A stretch of DNA of 33,606 nucleotides from contig VXOJ01000002.1 in the NCBI GenBank assembly GCA_009840115.1, forward strand, positions 1 through 33,606, written 5' to 3'. Positions 23,075-32,574 of this stretch are shown in pieces. The notes beneath the pieces were generated by a model that saw only the letters and a program-made list of their open reading frames with translations, had not been told where the DNA came from and made no database searches. Positions within the stretch are counted from its first letter, which is position 1, and each line of letters starts with the position of its first letter. Source of the DNA: Gemmatimonadales bacterium (GTDB taxonomy: Bacteria; Gemmatimonadota; Gemmatimonadetes; Palauibacterales; Palauibacteraceae). The position numbers and the translations under genes were made by a program.

Positions 23075-25507
23075 TCAGTGCGTGCCGCCTGCGTCGATAT
23101 CTTCCTCGGCTACCATCTCCACGGCGCTCATCTGGAAGGGCGCGCTCTTCACGACCTCCATGATGAACGATGTCATCCGATAGTCATCGGCCTCCGCCAC
23201 GCGTGCGATCGCACGCACGGTGGGCATGTCGTAGTACTCGATCCGCCGGCCCAGGGCATACGCCATGAGGTTCTCGATGAAGGTCCGGACCATCGAGTCC
23301 TCTCGGTCCAGCAGAGCGGCCCTGAGATCCGTCGCGCTCAGGATCGGCGTTCCATCGTAGAGTTCGCCCGACGTGTCCACCGTCCGCCCCTGGTCCTTGA
23401 TCCGCCACGCCCCGGTGACGTCGAAGTTCTCCAGCGCGAGGCCGATCGGGTCGATCACCCGGTGACACGACCGGCAGGCCGGATTCGAGCGGTGCATCTC
23501 GAGCCGCTCGCGCACGGTCAGGAAGCGCCCATCCTCCGCCTCGTCCGTCGCCTCGAGGTCGGGCACGTCCGGCGGGGGCGGCGGCGGCGGAGTCCCGAGC
23601 AGGACCTCCATCACCCACTTCCCGCGCAGGACCGGCGACGTGCGGTCCGCGTGCGAGGTCAGGGTGAGGATGCTCCCGTGGCCCAGCAGTCCGCGGCGCG
23701 CCTCGTCCGGGATCCCGACTCGGCGGAACTCCTCGCCGGTCACGTCCGGAATGCCGTAGTGCCGCGCAAGACGCTCGTTCACGAAGGTGTAGTCCGCCGT
23801 GAGCAGTTCGAAGAAGGACGCATCCGAACGCAGGAGATGCTCGAAGAAGAGTTGCGTCTCCTGCAGCATCGCCTCGACGAGCCGGTGATCCCAATACGGG
23901 TAGAGCAGCGCGTCGGGGTGGATCTTCTCCAGGTCCTGCAGGCGGAACCACTGGTAGGCGAAGCGCGTCGCCATGGCCTCCGACCGCGGGTCGTCGAGCA
24001 TGCGTCGCGCCTGAGCCTCCAGCACCGCCGGGTCCGAGAGGCGGCCCGCGTCGGCCACCGCCACGAGTTCGTCGTCCGGGTGCGTGCCCCACAGGAAGTA
24101 GGAGAGCCGGGTGGCGAGGTCGACGTCGCTCAGACGGTAGATGTCCCCGGGCGCCACGTCCGCCGGCATCTCCTCGAGACGGAAGACGAAGTGCGGGCTC
24201 GCGAGGACCGCCTGGAGCGCGGTGCGGATGCCGACCTCGAACCCGCCCTCCTCGACACCGAGATCGAAGAACACCATCAGATCCTCGACGTCTTCGGTCT
24301 CCAGCGGCCGGCGGTAGGCCTTGGCCGCCAGCGTCCTGATGATCTGCCGCGCGCAGGGCCGCTCCTCGTCGGGCGCCGTGGGCCGGCAGGAGAAGATCCG
24401 CTGGCGGCTCGCCGTCTCCGAGATGCCGGTGACCGCGAACGGCCCCGTGACGAGGAAGTCGCGCAGGTGCGGGAGCGTCGTCACGCCGTAGGCGCTGCCG
24501 ATGTTCGAGTCGGCCAGCTTGTAGTCGATCGGCTTGATGAGGTCGTTGTCCGGACCCTCGGCGTTGAGCAGGAAGGCCGCCGTGACCCGCTGCGGACCCG
24601 CCCGCACGTGGATCGGCTCGGTCTCGATCACCATCCCCTGCGGGTCGGACTCCGACATGAACGGGTCGATCTCGAGCAGCGCCACGCGCGTGCCGTCGAT
24701 CGAAACCTCGATCTTTTCGTCGGGGGCGGTCATCCCGTACAGGAACCCCGTGGGGCCGGGGTGCATGTCCATCTTGAACACGTACTCCCCGTCGGCCGGG
24801 AAGACGTGGATCACGGAGATCCCGCCCCGCGTCCCGAAGGGCGCGCCCTCGGCCCGGGCCGCCTGCGACGCCGTCTTCGGCACCTTGTAGGTGACCTGAC
24901 GCGGGCCCGCGTCGGGGTCGCCGACCGCCATGCGGCTGATCTCGCTCGCCGCCCGCAGATAGCCTTCCATCAGCGTCGCGGACATCATCTGGACGTCGGC
25001 GATGTTGTCGAAGTTGTCGCTGATCGTCTCGGTCGGGAGGAACGCCTCCATGTCGACGTCGAGGTCGAGCAGGTCCTGGACCGCGCGCCGATATTCCGCG
25101 CGGTTGAGGCGCTGGAAGGTCCGCGTCCCCGGGTTCGGGTCCGCGTGCGCCGCCGCGTCCATGCGCGTCTCGAGTTCCTCGACCACGGCGGTCAGCGTGG
25201 CTTCGTCCGGACGCCGGACGCCGGGCGGCGGCATCATGCCGGCGCGGAGCCTCCGGATCATCTGCTCGGCGGTCTCGGGGTCGGCCTGCGGCTCGGTGGC
25301 GTCGAACTCGAGGAAGGAGCGGTTGCCCGCCCGGCGCGAGTCGTTGTGACAGCGGGTGCACACCGTCTGGATGACCGAGTTCGCGACGGTGTCCGGGGCA
25401 GGTGCGACCGCAAGGGCGTGCGAAGGCGCGCCGAGCGGCGCATCCTCGCCCGTGACGACGAGATACAGCGCCGCCGTTCCCAGAGCCGCGATCGCGAACT
25501 TCTTCAT
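23075..25507 (-). CDS. DUF1592/DUF1588/DUF1585 cytochrome-like protein
   Basis: An 810-residue exported protein. ATG 25507 (MKKFAIAALG...) has GAGGGA upstream and begins a signal peptide or anchor. Domains in order: an N-terminal cytochrome c-like segment with heme motif CTRCH (Cys50, Cys53, His54), DUF1587 with NRAEYRRAVQDLLDLDVD, a PSD1-type beta region, DUF1595, DUF1592 (FFDLGVEEGGFEVGI ... YFLWGTHPDDELVAVAD), DUF1588 ending in CRSCHRVIDPIGLALENFD, and DUF1585 to the end. The family occurs in Planctomycetes and Gemmatimonadota with DUF1552 proteins; a redox role in degrading complex organic matter is suspected but unproven. It is first of the operon, with 143 bp upstream to tyrA that show no convincing promoter consensus. 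Confidence 0.88.
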   Translation of the reverse strand: MKKFAIAALGTAALYLVVTGEDAPLGAPSHALAVAPAPDTVANSVIQTVCTRCHNDSRRAGNRSFLEFDATEPQADPETAEQMIRRLRAGMMPPPGVRRPDEATLTAVVEELETRMDAAAHADPNPGTRTFQRLNRAEYRRAVQDLLDLDVDMEAFLPTETISDNFDNIADVQMMSATLMEGYLRAASEISRMAVGDPDAGPRQVTYKVPKTASQAARAEGAPFGTRGGISVIHVFPADGEYVFKMDMHPGPTGFLYGMTAPDEKIEVSIDGTRVALLEIDPFMSESDPQGMVIETEPIHVRAGPQRVTAAFLLNAEGPDNDLIKPIDYKLADSNIGSAYGVTTLPHLRDFLVTGPFAVTGISETASRQRIFSCRPTAPDEERPCARQIIRTLAAKAYRRPLETEDVEDLMVFFDLGVEEGGFEVGIRTALQAVLASPHFVFRLEEMPADVAPGDIYRLSDVDLATRLSYFLWGTHPDDELVAVADAGRLSDPAVLEAQARRMLDDPRSEAMATRFAYQWFRLQDLEKIHPDALLYPYWDHRLVEAMLQETQLFFEHLLRSDASFFELLTADYTFVNERLARHYGIPDVTGEEFRRVGIPDEARRGLLGHGSILTLTSHADRTSPVLRGKWVMEVLLGTPPPPPPPDVPDLEATDEAEDGRFLTVRERLEMHRSNPACRSCHRVIDPIGLALENFDVTGAWRIKDQGRTVDTSGELYDGTPILSATDLRAALLDREDSMVRTFIENLMAYALGRRIEYYDMPTVRAIARVAEADDYRMTSFIMEVVKSAPFQMSAVEMVAEEDIDAGGTH

Positions 25508-25650
25508 GTAGTCCCTCACCGGCTGTCGCCCGATCCAACTGGGCAAACACCGCGACCCGCCGCGGCGTTTGGACGCAATGACCCCTCCCCGCATCCAGCC
25601 TGTGCAAGATAGGGATTATCGATGTCCGAACGCCAGTCGAAACGGGGCGG

Positions 25651-26736
25651 CTATTCCGGGGAAGCGCGGGACTCCAGGTAGTCCCGACCGGCCGACATCA
25701 GGGCGACGAAGGCGTCCTCATCCCCCGCTTCCACCGCGTCGCGGACCCTCTCCGCCGCCGCCACGAGTTCCTTCAGCGCGACGTCTCCGTACTCGTTCAG
25801 CGACTGAATCTCGAAGTACATGTGCGGGTTCTCGCCGGCCAGCGCGCGCGCCACGTCCAACTGGGCCTCGAACGTCGTGCTCGACACGTCCGCCAGGCGC
25901 GGCGTCGTTTCGCCGGAGCGCGCCAGCGCCGTGAAGAAGGCGATGTTGAGGGCGTGCGAGAGCCCCAGCACGAATCCCATCACCCGGTCGTGGCTCTCCA
26001 GGTCCATGCGCACCCGCGTAGCCATGGTCGAGGCGAAGAGCGCCTCCGCTCCCTCCGTCGCGCCGGGGCAGCCCACGTCCACGAAGATCACGTGTTCCCC
26101 GGAAAGGAGTTCGGTGTCGGGACCGAACATGGGGTGGACGGACGTGACGCGGACCCCCGCCTCGCTCAGCGCCGTCAGGCCGGAGCGCAGCGGACTCTTG
26201 AGCGAACCGATGTCGAACACCAGGCCCGGCGGTCCGATCTCCGCCAACCGTTCGAGGATCTCGTTGGCGATGGCCATGGGCGTCGCCACCACGATCAGGT
26301 CGTGATCCAGCGAAGTGGTCATCCAATCCTCGTGATCCCCCCCCTCGGGGTCGGCGTTCTCCACCTCGAACCCCTGGGACGAGAGGAAGCGGACGAACCA
26401 CCCGCCCATCTTCCCGGAACCGCCGATGACGAGGGCGCGTTTCCCGCCTCCTCTCGCGGCCGCCGCCACGCTGCCCCGTTCCTGCACGGCGAGCGATGAA
26501 CGGATCAGCGACAGGACGAGATCCTCGGCCAGCCGCGGCGGAAGCCCGAGCTCTCTCGCGGCGGCGCGGGCCCGCTCGATGACGACTTTTTCCTGCCGGT
26601 AGTCGCGCGGGGCCGTCTGCGAGGCGCGCTTCCGCTCCCCGATCTTCGCGGAGACGGCCTGCCGCCGGGCGACGAGTTCGAGCAACTCGCGGTCGATGCG
26701 CGCGAGTTCGTCTCTGAGTTCCTCGAGGTTCGACAC
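25651..26736 (-). CDS. tyrA: Bifunctional chorismate mutase / prephenate dehydrogenase (T-protein)
   Basis: A 361-residue cytoplasmic enzyme that converts chorismate to prephenate and then oxidatively decarboxylates it to 4-hydroxyphenylpyruvate for tyrosine synthesis. Residues 1-85 are an AroQ-type chorismate mutase helix bundle ([22 protein letters not shown] ... KIGERKR). The dehydrogenase begins with the dinucleotide-binding loop [12 protein letters not shown] (about 102-113) and includes the catalytic region SVHPMFGPD with its His. The order is as in the E. coli T-protein. GTG 26736 is the start. It lies 21 bp after the NSS transporter gene, so they are probably co-transcribed. Confidence 0.88.
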   Translation of the reverse strand: MSNLEELRDELARIDRELLELVARRQAVSAKIGERKRASQTAPRDYRQEKVVIERARAAARELGLPPRLAEDLVLSLIRSSLAVQERGSVAAAARGGGKRALVIGGSGKMGGWFVRFLSSQGFEVENADPEGGDHEDWMTTSLDHDLIVVATPMAIANEILERLAEIGPPGLVFDIGSLKSPLRSGLTALSEAGVRVTSVHPMFGPDTELLSGEHVIFVDVGCPGATEGAEALFASTMATRVRMDLESHDRVMGFVLGLSHALNIAFFTALARSGETTPRLADVSSTTFEAQLDVARALAGENPHMYFEIQSLNEYGDVALKELVAAAERVRDAVEAGDEDAFVALMSAGRDYLESRASPE

Positions 26737-26757
26737 GTCCCGCTCCCGAAGTCCGAT

Positions 26758-28104
26758 CTAGCCCGCGATCACGCGGATCGTCTGCCGCAGCGCGATCCAG
26801 CTCACGTACGCCAGCAGAGGCGGCGCCACGTAGCGAATCAGGAAGCGCGCCGCCGGAATCAGGCGCGCGAACCGCGGCGAGGCCCCGATCCGGAGTTCCT
26901 CCTCCGGGTGCTTCATCACCCAGCCCACGAGCACCGCGATGGCGAGTACGCCCAGCACGGTGAGGAGTTCCGCCGCCACCTGGTCCATGATTCCCAGTGC
27001 GCCGAGTGAAAGCCCCGGCGCGACCCCGATCGCGGCGATGAGGAGGCCCGAAGCGAGCGTCGCCCGGCGGCGCGTCCAGCCCCATTCGTCGATGAGAATC
27101 GAGGCCGCCACCTCGAGCAGGGAGACGGCGGAGGTGATCGCCGCCACAATCACGGCGCTGAAGAACAGTGTACCGACGATGCGGCCCATCGCCTCCATCT
27201 GGGCGAACGCGCTCGGGAGCGAGATGAAGAGCACACCGAGCGTGCTCTCCCCCACGTCCTCCGAGAGCCCGAGCCCGAAGACGATCGGAAACACGACGAG
27301 CCCCGCGACGAAGGCGACGGAGAAATCCGAGAGCGCGATCACGGCGCTTTCGCGCCCGAGGTCGGTGCGCTTCGAGAGGTAGGAGGAATACGTGACCATG
27401 ATCCCCATCCCCACGCTCAGCGAATAGAAGGCGTGGGCGGCCGCGCCCTGCAGCACGACGGGATCCAGCAGTTCGCTCAGCGATGGGGAAAGGTAGAAGC
27501 GGTATCCCTCCGTGGCGCCCGGCAGCGTCGCGGCCCAGATCGCGAGGCCGATGAGAAGGAGGAAGAGGAGCGGCATGAGCAGCATGCTCGCCCGCTCGAT
27601 CCCCTTGCGGACGCCGAACGCCACGATCCCGACCGTCGCGGCGATCGACACCAGGTGGAAGACGACCGCGGAGGGGCCGGACGCGACCGACGCGTAGCGC
27701 CCCGCGGCGTCCGCGTGGAATCCGGTGGTGAGCCCGTCGAGGGCGTAGCGGAGGGCCCAGCCCGTGATGACGGACAGGTAGGCCATGATCACGGTCGACG
27801 TCACGAGGAAGAGGAGCCCCGCCGCCGCCCATCGCCTGCCGCCGACCGCGCGCAGGGCGCCGATCGCCGACCGGCGCGCGCGCCGGCCCACGGCGAACTC
27901 CGCCAGCATCATCGGCACGCCGATGAGGAACGCCATGCAGACGTAGGCCACGAGGAAGGCCGCGCCGCCGCCCTCGGCCGTCTGGTAGGGGAAGCGCCAC
28001 ATGTTCCCCAGCCCGACGGCGGACCCCACCGCGGCGAGCACGAAACCGACCCGGCTGCCGAAGCGTTCGCGCGCGGAGTTCGGGGTGTCCGATGACTGGT
28101 TCAA
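26758..28104 (-). CDS. Neurotransmitter:sodium symporter (NSS/SNF) family transporter
   Basis: A 448-residue polytopic membrane protein of the LeuT-like NSS family, which couples Na+ gradients to uptake of amino acids or related solutes. The first helix holds the family signature GFVLAAVGSAVGLGNMWRFPY (sodium- and substrate-binding unwound region), and the segment VGMGIMVTYSSYLSK matches the sixth-helix region. About eleven or twelve hydrophobic segments are visible. The start is TTG 28104 with AGGA 8 nt upstream; no ATG lies before the first helix. Being next to tyrA suggests, but does not prove, aromatic amino-acid uptake. The 193-bp region to the divergent dehydratase holds both promoters; I see no clear boxes. 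Confidence 0.85.
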   Translation of the reverse strand: MNQSSDTPNSARERFGSRVGFVLAAVGSAVGLGNMWRFPYQTAEGGGAAFLVAYVCMAFLIGVPMMLAEFAVGRRARRSAIGALRAVGGRRWAAAGLLFLVTSTVIMAYLSVITGWALRYALDGLTTGFHADAAGRYASVASGPSAVVFHLVSIAATVGIVAFGVRKGIERASMLLMPLLFLLLIGLAIWAATLPGATEGYRFYLSPSLSELLDPVVLQGAAAHAFYSLSVGMGIMVTYSSYLSKRTDLGRESAVIALSDFSVAFVAGLVVFPIVFGLGLSEDVGESTLGVLFISLPSAFAQMEAMGRIVGTLFFSAVIVAAITSAVSLLEVAASILIDEWGWTRRRATLASGLLIAAIGVAPGLSLGALGIMDQVAAELLTVLGVLAIAVLVGWVMKHPEEELRIGASPRFARLIPAARFLIRYVAPPLLAYVSWIALRQTIRVIAG

Positions 28105-28297
28105 GTGGCGGATCCTCGATCGGATGTCCTTGCGGGCGGGGGCGTGTGAGTGTCGCCGACGGATGCCTCCCGCCGCAAGATCGTGAGCGCGGCACCCGTT
28201 GCGCGTTCGGGTTCCGCCGGGGGATTATCGACGACGCCCCGGCGGACCCCAATCCGGACCCGGCCGCCGCCCCACCCACCCGAGAGAGACGGCGCCC

Positions 28298-29284
28298 GTG
28301 ACGGCACATGTCGAGATCCCCGGACTCACGCTGACGCGTGAGGACTTCGAGCGCGCGCGGGAGCACGTCGCGCCGCACGTCTATCACACGCCGCTGCTCA
28401 CGTCGCGCTCGCTCAGCGAGGCTTCCGGGTTCGACATCCGGCTCAAGGCCGAACTCTTCCAGAGGGGCGGTTCGTACAAGGTGCGAGGGCCGCTGAACGT
28501 GATGGCGCACATGAGCGAGGAGGAGAAGGCGCGGGGCATCATCTGCTCCTCCGCCGGGAACCACGCGCAGGGCGTCGCGCTCGCCGCCCGCCTGTACGGG
28601 ATCCCCGCCGTCGTCGTGATGGCGGAGAACGCGACGCCGGCCAAGGTCGCGGCCACGGAGGGGTACGGCGCGGAGGTGGTCCTCCACGGATCGATCTGGG
28701 ACGAGGCGAACGAGCGGGCCCTCGAACTGGTCGAGGAGCGTGGGCTCACCTACGTGCACCCCTTCGACCACCCGCGCCTGATCGCGGGCCAGGGCACGCT
28801 CGGCCTCGAGATTCTCGAGGACTGGCCGGAGGTCGAAGTCGTCGTCATCCCGATCGGGGGCGGGGGGCTCATCTCGGGTAACGCGATGTCCCTGAAGAGC
28901 GTGAACCCCGCCATCCGCGTGATCGGCGTGGAATCGTCGGGGGCGCCCGCCATGAAGCGCACGGTCGAATCCGGAGAGATGGTGACCCTGGAGACCGTGG
29001 ACTGCGCGATCGATGGGCTGAAGGTGATGCGGGTCGGCGACAACACGGCGTCCGTCGTGAGCCGTTTCGTGGAGCGCGTCGTCACGCTTCCCGACGAGGA
29101 CATCTTCGACGCCATGCTGTGGCTGATGACGCGGGCGAAGCTCGTGACCGAGGGCGCGGCCGCGGCGCCGGTCGCCGCCGTCCTTCACGGGCTCATCGAC
29201 GCGCCGCCGGGGACGAAGGTGGCGTGCGTCCTCAGCGGCGGGAACCTCGACGTCGAACAGTTGAGGGGGCTGAGCTGGAACTGA
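28298..29284 (+). CDS. Threonine/serine dehydratase (PLP, fold type II)
   Basis: A 328-residue fold type II PLP enzyme that deaminates L-threonine to 2-oxobutanoate (or serine to pyruvate). Motifs: Schiff-base Lys in RGGSYKVRG, the substrate loop SSAGNHAQG, and the glycine-rich phosphate loop PIGGGGLISG. The enzyme lacks a C-terminal ACT or ACT-like regulatory domain, so it resembles catabolic dehydratases more than biosynthetic IlvA. The start is GTG 28298; the open frame runs upstream to 28199 but without homology. Its TGA stop overlaps a CTG that may begin the outer-membrane gene (CTGA). Confidence 0.84.
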   Translation: MTAHVEIPGLTLTREDFERAREHVAPHVYHTPLLTSRSLSEASGFDIRLKAELFQRGGSYKVRGPLNVMAHMSEEEKARGIICSSAGNHAQGVALAARLYGIPAVVVMAENATPAKVAATEGYGAEVVLHGSIWDEANERALELVEERGLTYVHPFDHPRLIAGQGTLGLEILEDWPEVEVVVIPIGGGGLISGNAMSLKSVNPAIRVIGVESSGAPAMKRTVESGEMVTLETVDCAIDGLKVMRVGDNTASVVSRFVERVVTLPDEDIFDAMLWLMTRAKLVTEGAAAAPVAAVLHGLIDAPPGTKVACVLSGGNLDVEQLRGLSWN

Positions 29285-31515
29285 ACGGCGGTCTCCGCCT
29301 CGCTACGCTCGTCTCCCTGCTCGGTTCGCTGGTGCCGGCCGGCGCCATGGCACAGGAGCCGGGCCAGGAGGGACCGGCACGGATCGCGGTGGAGTCGGCG
29401 CCGCGCCCAACGGCCGAGGCCCTGCGCACGGAGGTGCCGCCCACCGTGGATGGCCGCCTCGACGACCCCGTCTGGCGGCAGGCTCAGCCTCTCACCGGAT
29501 TCGTCCAGTCCCGTCCCGACACCGGGGCGCCGGCCACCGAGAACACCGTCGTCTACTTCGTCTACGACGACCGGGCCCTCTACATCGGCGCGATCTGCCA
29601 CGACTCGGAGCCCGACCGCTACTTCATCTCCAGCCTGAAGCAGGACTTCAACAGCGGGTCATCGGACGTCTTCGGCGTGGCGCTCGACACGTACCTCGAC
29701 CGCCGCAACGGGTTCATGTTCCTCGTGAATCCCGGCGGGGCGCTCAAGGACGTCCAGCTCTTCGACGACAGCCGCTCCGAGAACCAGGCGTGGGAAGGCC
29801 CCATCCGCGTCGAGACGACCCGGGATGACGGGGGGTGGACGGTGGAGATCGAGATCCCGTTCTCCACGCTCCGCTTCAATCCCTCGGAGGAGGACCAGAC
29901 GTGGGGACTCCAGATCCTGCGCCGCATCCGGCGCAAGGCGGAGGACACGTTCTGGGCGCCGCTCGACCGGCGCGACCAGATCCACAAGATGTCGAAGGCG
30001 GGGACGCTGACGGGGTTCCGGGGCGTGGGGCCGGGACTCAACCTGCGCGTGAAGCCCTACGCCCTCGCGCAGGACCAGACGGGGACGCTGGTCGAGGAAG
30101 GACGGGCCGGCACGCAGGCCGACATCGGGCTCGACCTCAAGTACGGGGTCACGCCGGGGCTCACGCTCGACCTCACGTACAACACGGACTTCGCCCAGGT
30201 GGAGGTCGACCAGGAGCAGGTCAACCTGACCCGCTTCCCGCTCTTCTTCCCTGAGAAACGCGACTTCTTCGTCGAGAATTCCGGAACCTTCGCCTTCGGC
30301 GACCAGTCGGAGCGCAGCTACCGGACCGGCGTCTCGCTGCGCGACTTCACCCTCTTCCACTCGCGCCGTATCGGGCTCACGGGGAGGGGGGAGCCGATCC
30401 CGATCCTCGGCGGCGCGCGGCTCACGGGCCGGACGGCCGGGTTCGAGGTCGGCCTCATGAACCTCCAGACCCGGTCCGGCCGCGGCCTCCCGGCCGAGAA
30501 CTTCTCGGTCATGCGGGCGCGCCGGAGCGTGTTCGGGACGTCGGACGTGGGGGCGATCTTCATCAACCGGCAGGCGACCGGCTCGGACGTCGAGGGAACC
30601 CCCGATTTCAACCGCAACGTCGGTTTCGATGCGAACCTGAGGCCGCTCCCGTCGCTGCTCTTCGCCCCGTTCCTGGCCTGGACCGACTCGCCGGATGCCG
30701 ACGGGAACGCCCTTGCGGGCCGGATGTGGGTCGGCTGGCGCGACGAACTGTGGGACGTGTCCGCGCTGTGGCGCCACGTGGGGGAGGACTTCAACCCGAC
30801 GGTGGGCTTCGTGCGCCGGCGCGACATCCGCCAGAGCTACGCCACGGTGGGGCTCCACCCGCGGCCGCCCGTGCCCGGGGTGCAGGAGGTCAATCCCTGG
30901 GTCGAGCTCGACTACATTCGGGATCTCGAATCCGTCCTCGTGACGCGGAGACAAACGGCGGGGTTCGGGATCTCGTTCCTGAACGGGAGCGGGCTCACGC
31001 TGAACTACACGGACCGGTTCGAACTTCTGCGGGAGCCCTTTCGCGTCTCGAAGGACGCGACAATCCCGACCGGCCGCTACGACTTCGGCTCGGGTTCGGT
31101 GCAGTACCGGTCGGCGCCGGGCCGGGCGCTGACGGGGTTCGTCCGTGTCGAGCGCGGCGGGTTCTTCGACGGCACGCTGACGTCGCTGTCGGGCGGCCTC
31201 ATGTGGCGGCCGAGCCATCACCTCTCCGTCGACCTCTCGGCGAACCACAACGACATCTCGCTCCCGGACGGGGCGTTCACGGCGGACGTGTTCGGAGGGC
31301 GGGTCGACTACGGCTTCTCGACGAAAGTCTTCGCGAGCGCCTTCGTCCAGTACAATGCGGCCGAGGACCAGTTCGTGACGAACGTGCGTTTCAACTACCT
31401 CTACTCGCCGCTCAGCGACGTCTTCCTCGTCTACACCGAGCGCCGCGACATGGCCGCCGGCATGACCGTCGAGCGCGTCCTCGCCGCGAAAGTGTCGAAA
31501 TCCATCGGCTTCTGA
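29281..31515 (+). CDS. DUF5916 outer-membrane protein with N-terminal CBM9-like domain
   Basis: A protein of about 744 residues: signal peptide ending GAMAQ, a CBM9-like beta-sandwich (about 50-230, starting VPPTVDGRLDDPVWRQAQPL and continuing with YFVYDDRALYIGAICHD), and a C-terminal beta-barrel with alternating strands, for example LTLDLTYNTDFAQVEVDQEQ and RFPLFFPEKRDFFVENSG, a DUF5916 hallmark. It ends in a terminal Phe (SKSIGF), as many outer-membrane barrels do. The best start is CTG 29281, overlapping the dehydratase stop, with GAGGGGG 11 nt upstream; a GTG near 29224 would add an unlikely charged leader. Role: probably substrate uptake or surface carbohydrate binding. Confidence 0.84.
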   Translation: MNGGLRLATLVSLLGSLVPAGAMAQEPGQEGPARIAVESAPRPTAEALRTEVPPTVDGRLDDPVWRQAQPLTGFVQSRPDTGAPATENTVVYFVYDDRALYIGAICHDSEPDRYFISSLKQDFNSGSSDVFGVALDTYLDRRNGFMFLVNPGGALKDVQLFDDSRSENQAWEGPIRVETTRDDGGWTVEIEIPFSTLRFNPSEEDQTWGLQILRRIRRKAEDTFWAPLDRRDQIHKMSKAGTLTGFRGVGPGLNLRVKPYALAQDQTGTLVEEGRAGTQADIGLDLKYGVTPGLTLDLTYNTDFAQVEVDQEQVNLTRFPLFFPEKRDFFVENSGTFAFGDQSERSYRTGVSLRDFTLFHSRRIGLTGRGEPIPILGGARLTGRTAGFEVGLMNLQTRSGRGLPAENFSVMRARRSVFGTSDVGAIFINRQATGSDVEGTPDFNRNVGFDANLRPLPSLLFAPFLAWTDSPDADGNALAGRMWVGWRDELWDVSALWRHVGEDFNPTVGFVRRRDIRQSYATVGLHPRPPVPGVQEVNPWVELDYIRDLESVLVTRRQTAGFGISFLNGSGLTLNYTDRFELLREPFRVSKDATIPTGRYDFGSGSVQYRSAPGRALTGFVRVERGGFFDGTLTSLSGGLMWRPSHHLSVDLSANHNDISLPDGAFTADVFGGRVDYGFSTKVFASAFVQYNAAEDQFVTNVRFNYLYSPLSDVFLVYTERRDMAAGMTVERVLAAKVSKSIGF

Positions 31516-31561
31516 GCGATCCTCAGGTTGACGGGCCGGCGGGACTGAACTTCGGGATCCG

Positions 31562-32569
31562 CTACTCGTGGCGGGAGAGCCAGGCGCGGAGGCGGTCGGC
31601 CTCCTCGCTGGCGGACGGGTCGAGTTCCGCCTGGTAGAGGCGACTGCGGATGACGAAGACGTCCAGTTCGTCCGGCGGTGCGTCCCGTTCGAGGATTCCC
31701 CGCACCTTCTTCAGGAAGAAAGTGCCCCAATCGGGTCGGCGTCCGTCGATGTCGGCGAAGCCGTACTCCTTCGCGAGGGTCCAACTCGAGAACAGCCCGC
31801 CGCTCTTCGCCGCGACGTTCGGGTCGGCGGCGAGGGCGGCGATGGCGCGGCCGATGTAGCACGGGGTCTCGGACTCGGCGAAGTACTCGTCCTTCTCGAT
31901 CGCGTCGCGCCAGTCGGCCTCGGTGACGCCGAAGTGGTCGAGTACCGCCTCGGAGCGCAGGAATCCGGGCGTGATCGCGAGCGCCGTCACGCCGTGCGGC
32001 TGGAGGTCGGCGGCCATCGCGTAGGCCAGCCGCGCGACCGCGTTCTTCGCCAGGTCGTAGAAGAGGTTGCCGCGGTAGCCGAACGTGTCGCCGTCGGTGA
32101 CCTCGACGATGAGGCCGGCGTTGCGCTCGACCATCAGCGGGGCGCCGTGCCGGCTCGTGATGATGTGGGTGTCCACGGCGCGCTCCAGCAGTTGCGCCCC
32201 CTGCGCGACGGAGAGTTCCCAGAACGGCTTCCCCCACTCGGTCAGCGCGTCGCCGCCCCAGATGTCGTTCACGAGGACGTCGAGGCGGCCCGCCTCGTCG
32301 CGGACGCGGGCGAAGAGCCGCTCGACCTCCGATTCGACCGTGTGGTCGGTGCGGACGGCGATCCCCCGGCCCCCCTCCGCCGTCACCAGCTCCGCGGTCT
32401 CCTCCAGCGTCTCCGGCCGTCCCGGCGTGGCGGGATGGCCCCGCACGCTGCGGCCGGTGCAGTACACGGTGGCGCCCGCCGCGCCGAGCATGCGGGCGAT
32501 GCCGCGCCCGGCGCCGCGCGTCGCGCCGGCGACGACGGCCACCCGACCTCGAAGCGGACGGTCCGGCAT
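31562..32569 (-). CDS. SDR-family oxidoreductase
   Basis: A 335-residue short-chain dehydrogenase/reductase, longer than classical members (~250). The cofactor loop GATRGAGRG (15-23) is a TGxxxGxG variant, NDIWGG replaces the usual NNAG, and the active-site YxxxK is YDLAK (Tyr171, Lys175) with Thr158 in the Ser position. The C-terminal ~70 residues (YGFADIDGRRPDWGTFFLKK ...) are an extension. Cofactor is probably NADP(H) given Arg residues after the loop. ATG 32569 begins 5 bp after the stop of the upstream membrane-protein gene. Confidence 0.82.
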   Translation of the reverse strand: MPDRPLRGRVAVVAGATRGAGRGIARMLGAAGATVYCTGRSVRGHPATPGRPETLEETAELVTAEGGRGIAVRTDHTVESEVERLFARVRDEAGRLDVLVNDIWGGDALTEWGKPFWELSVAQGAQLLERAVDTHIITSRHGAPLMVERNAGLIVEVTDGDTFGYRGNLFYDLAKNAVARLAYAMAADLQPHGVTALAITPGFLRSEAVLDHFGVTEADWRDAIEKDEYFAESETPCYIGRAIAALAADPNVAAKSGGLFSSWTLAKEYGFADIDGRRPDWGTFFLKKVRGILERDAPPDELDVFVIRSRLYQAELDPSASEEADRLRAWLSRHE

Positions 32570-32574
32570 ACGGT

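Noticed and set aside
25718..29188. Very long open frame on the minus strand (over 1,100 codons)
   Set aside because: It lies across tyrA, the symporter and the dehydratase in wrong frames; the Arg/Pro/Gly-rich composition is the usual GC-rich shadow.
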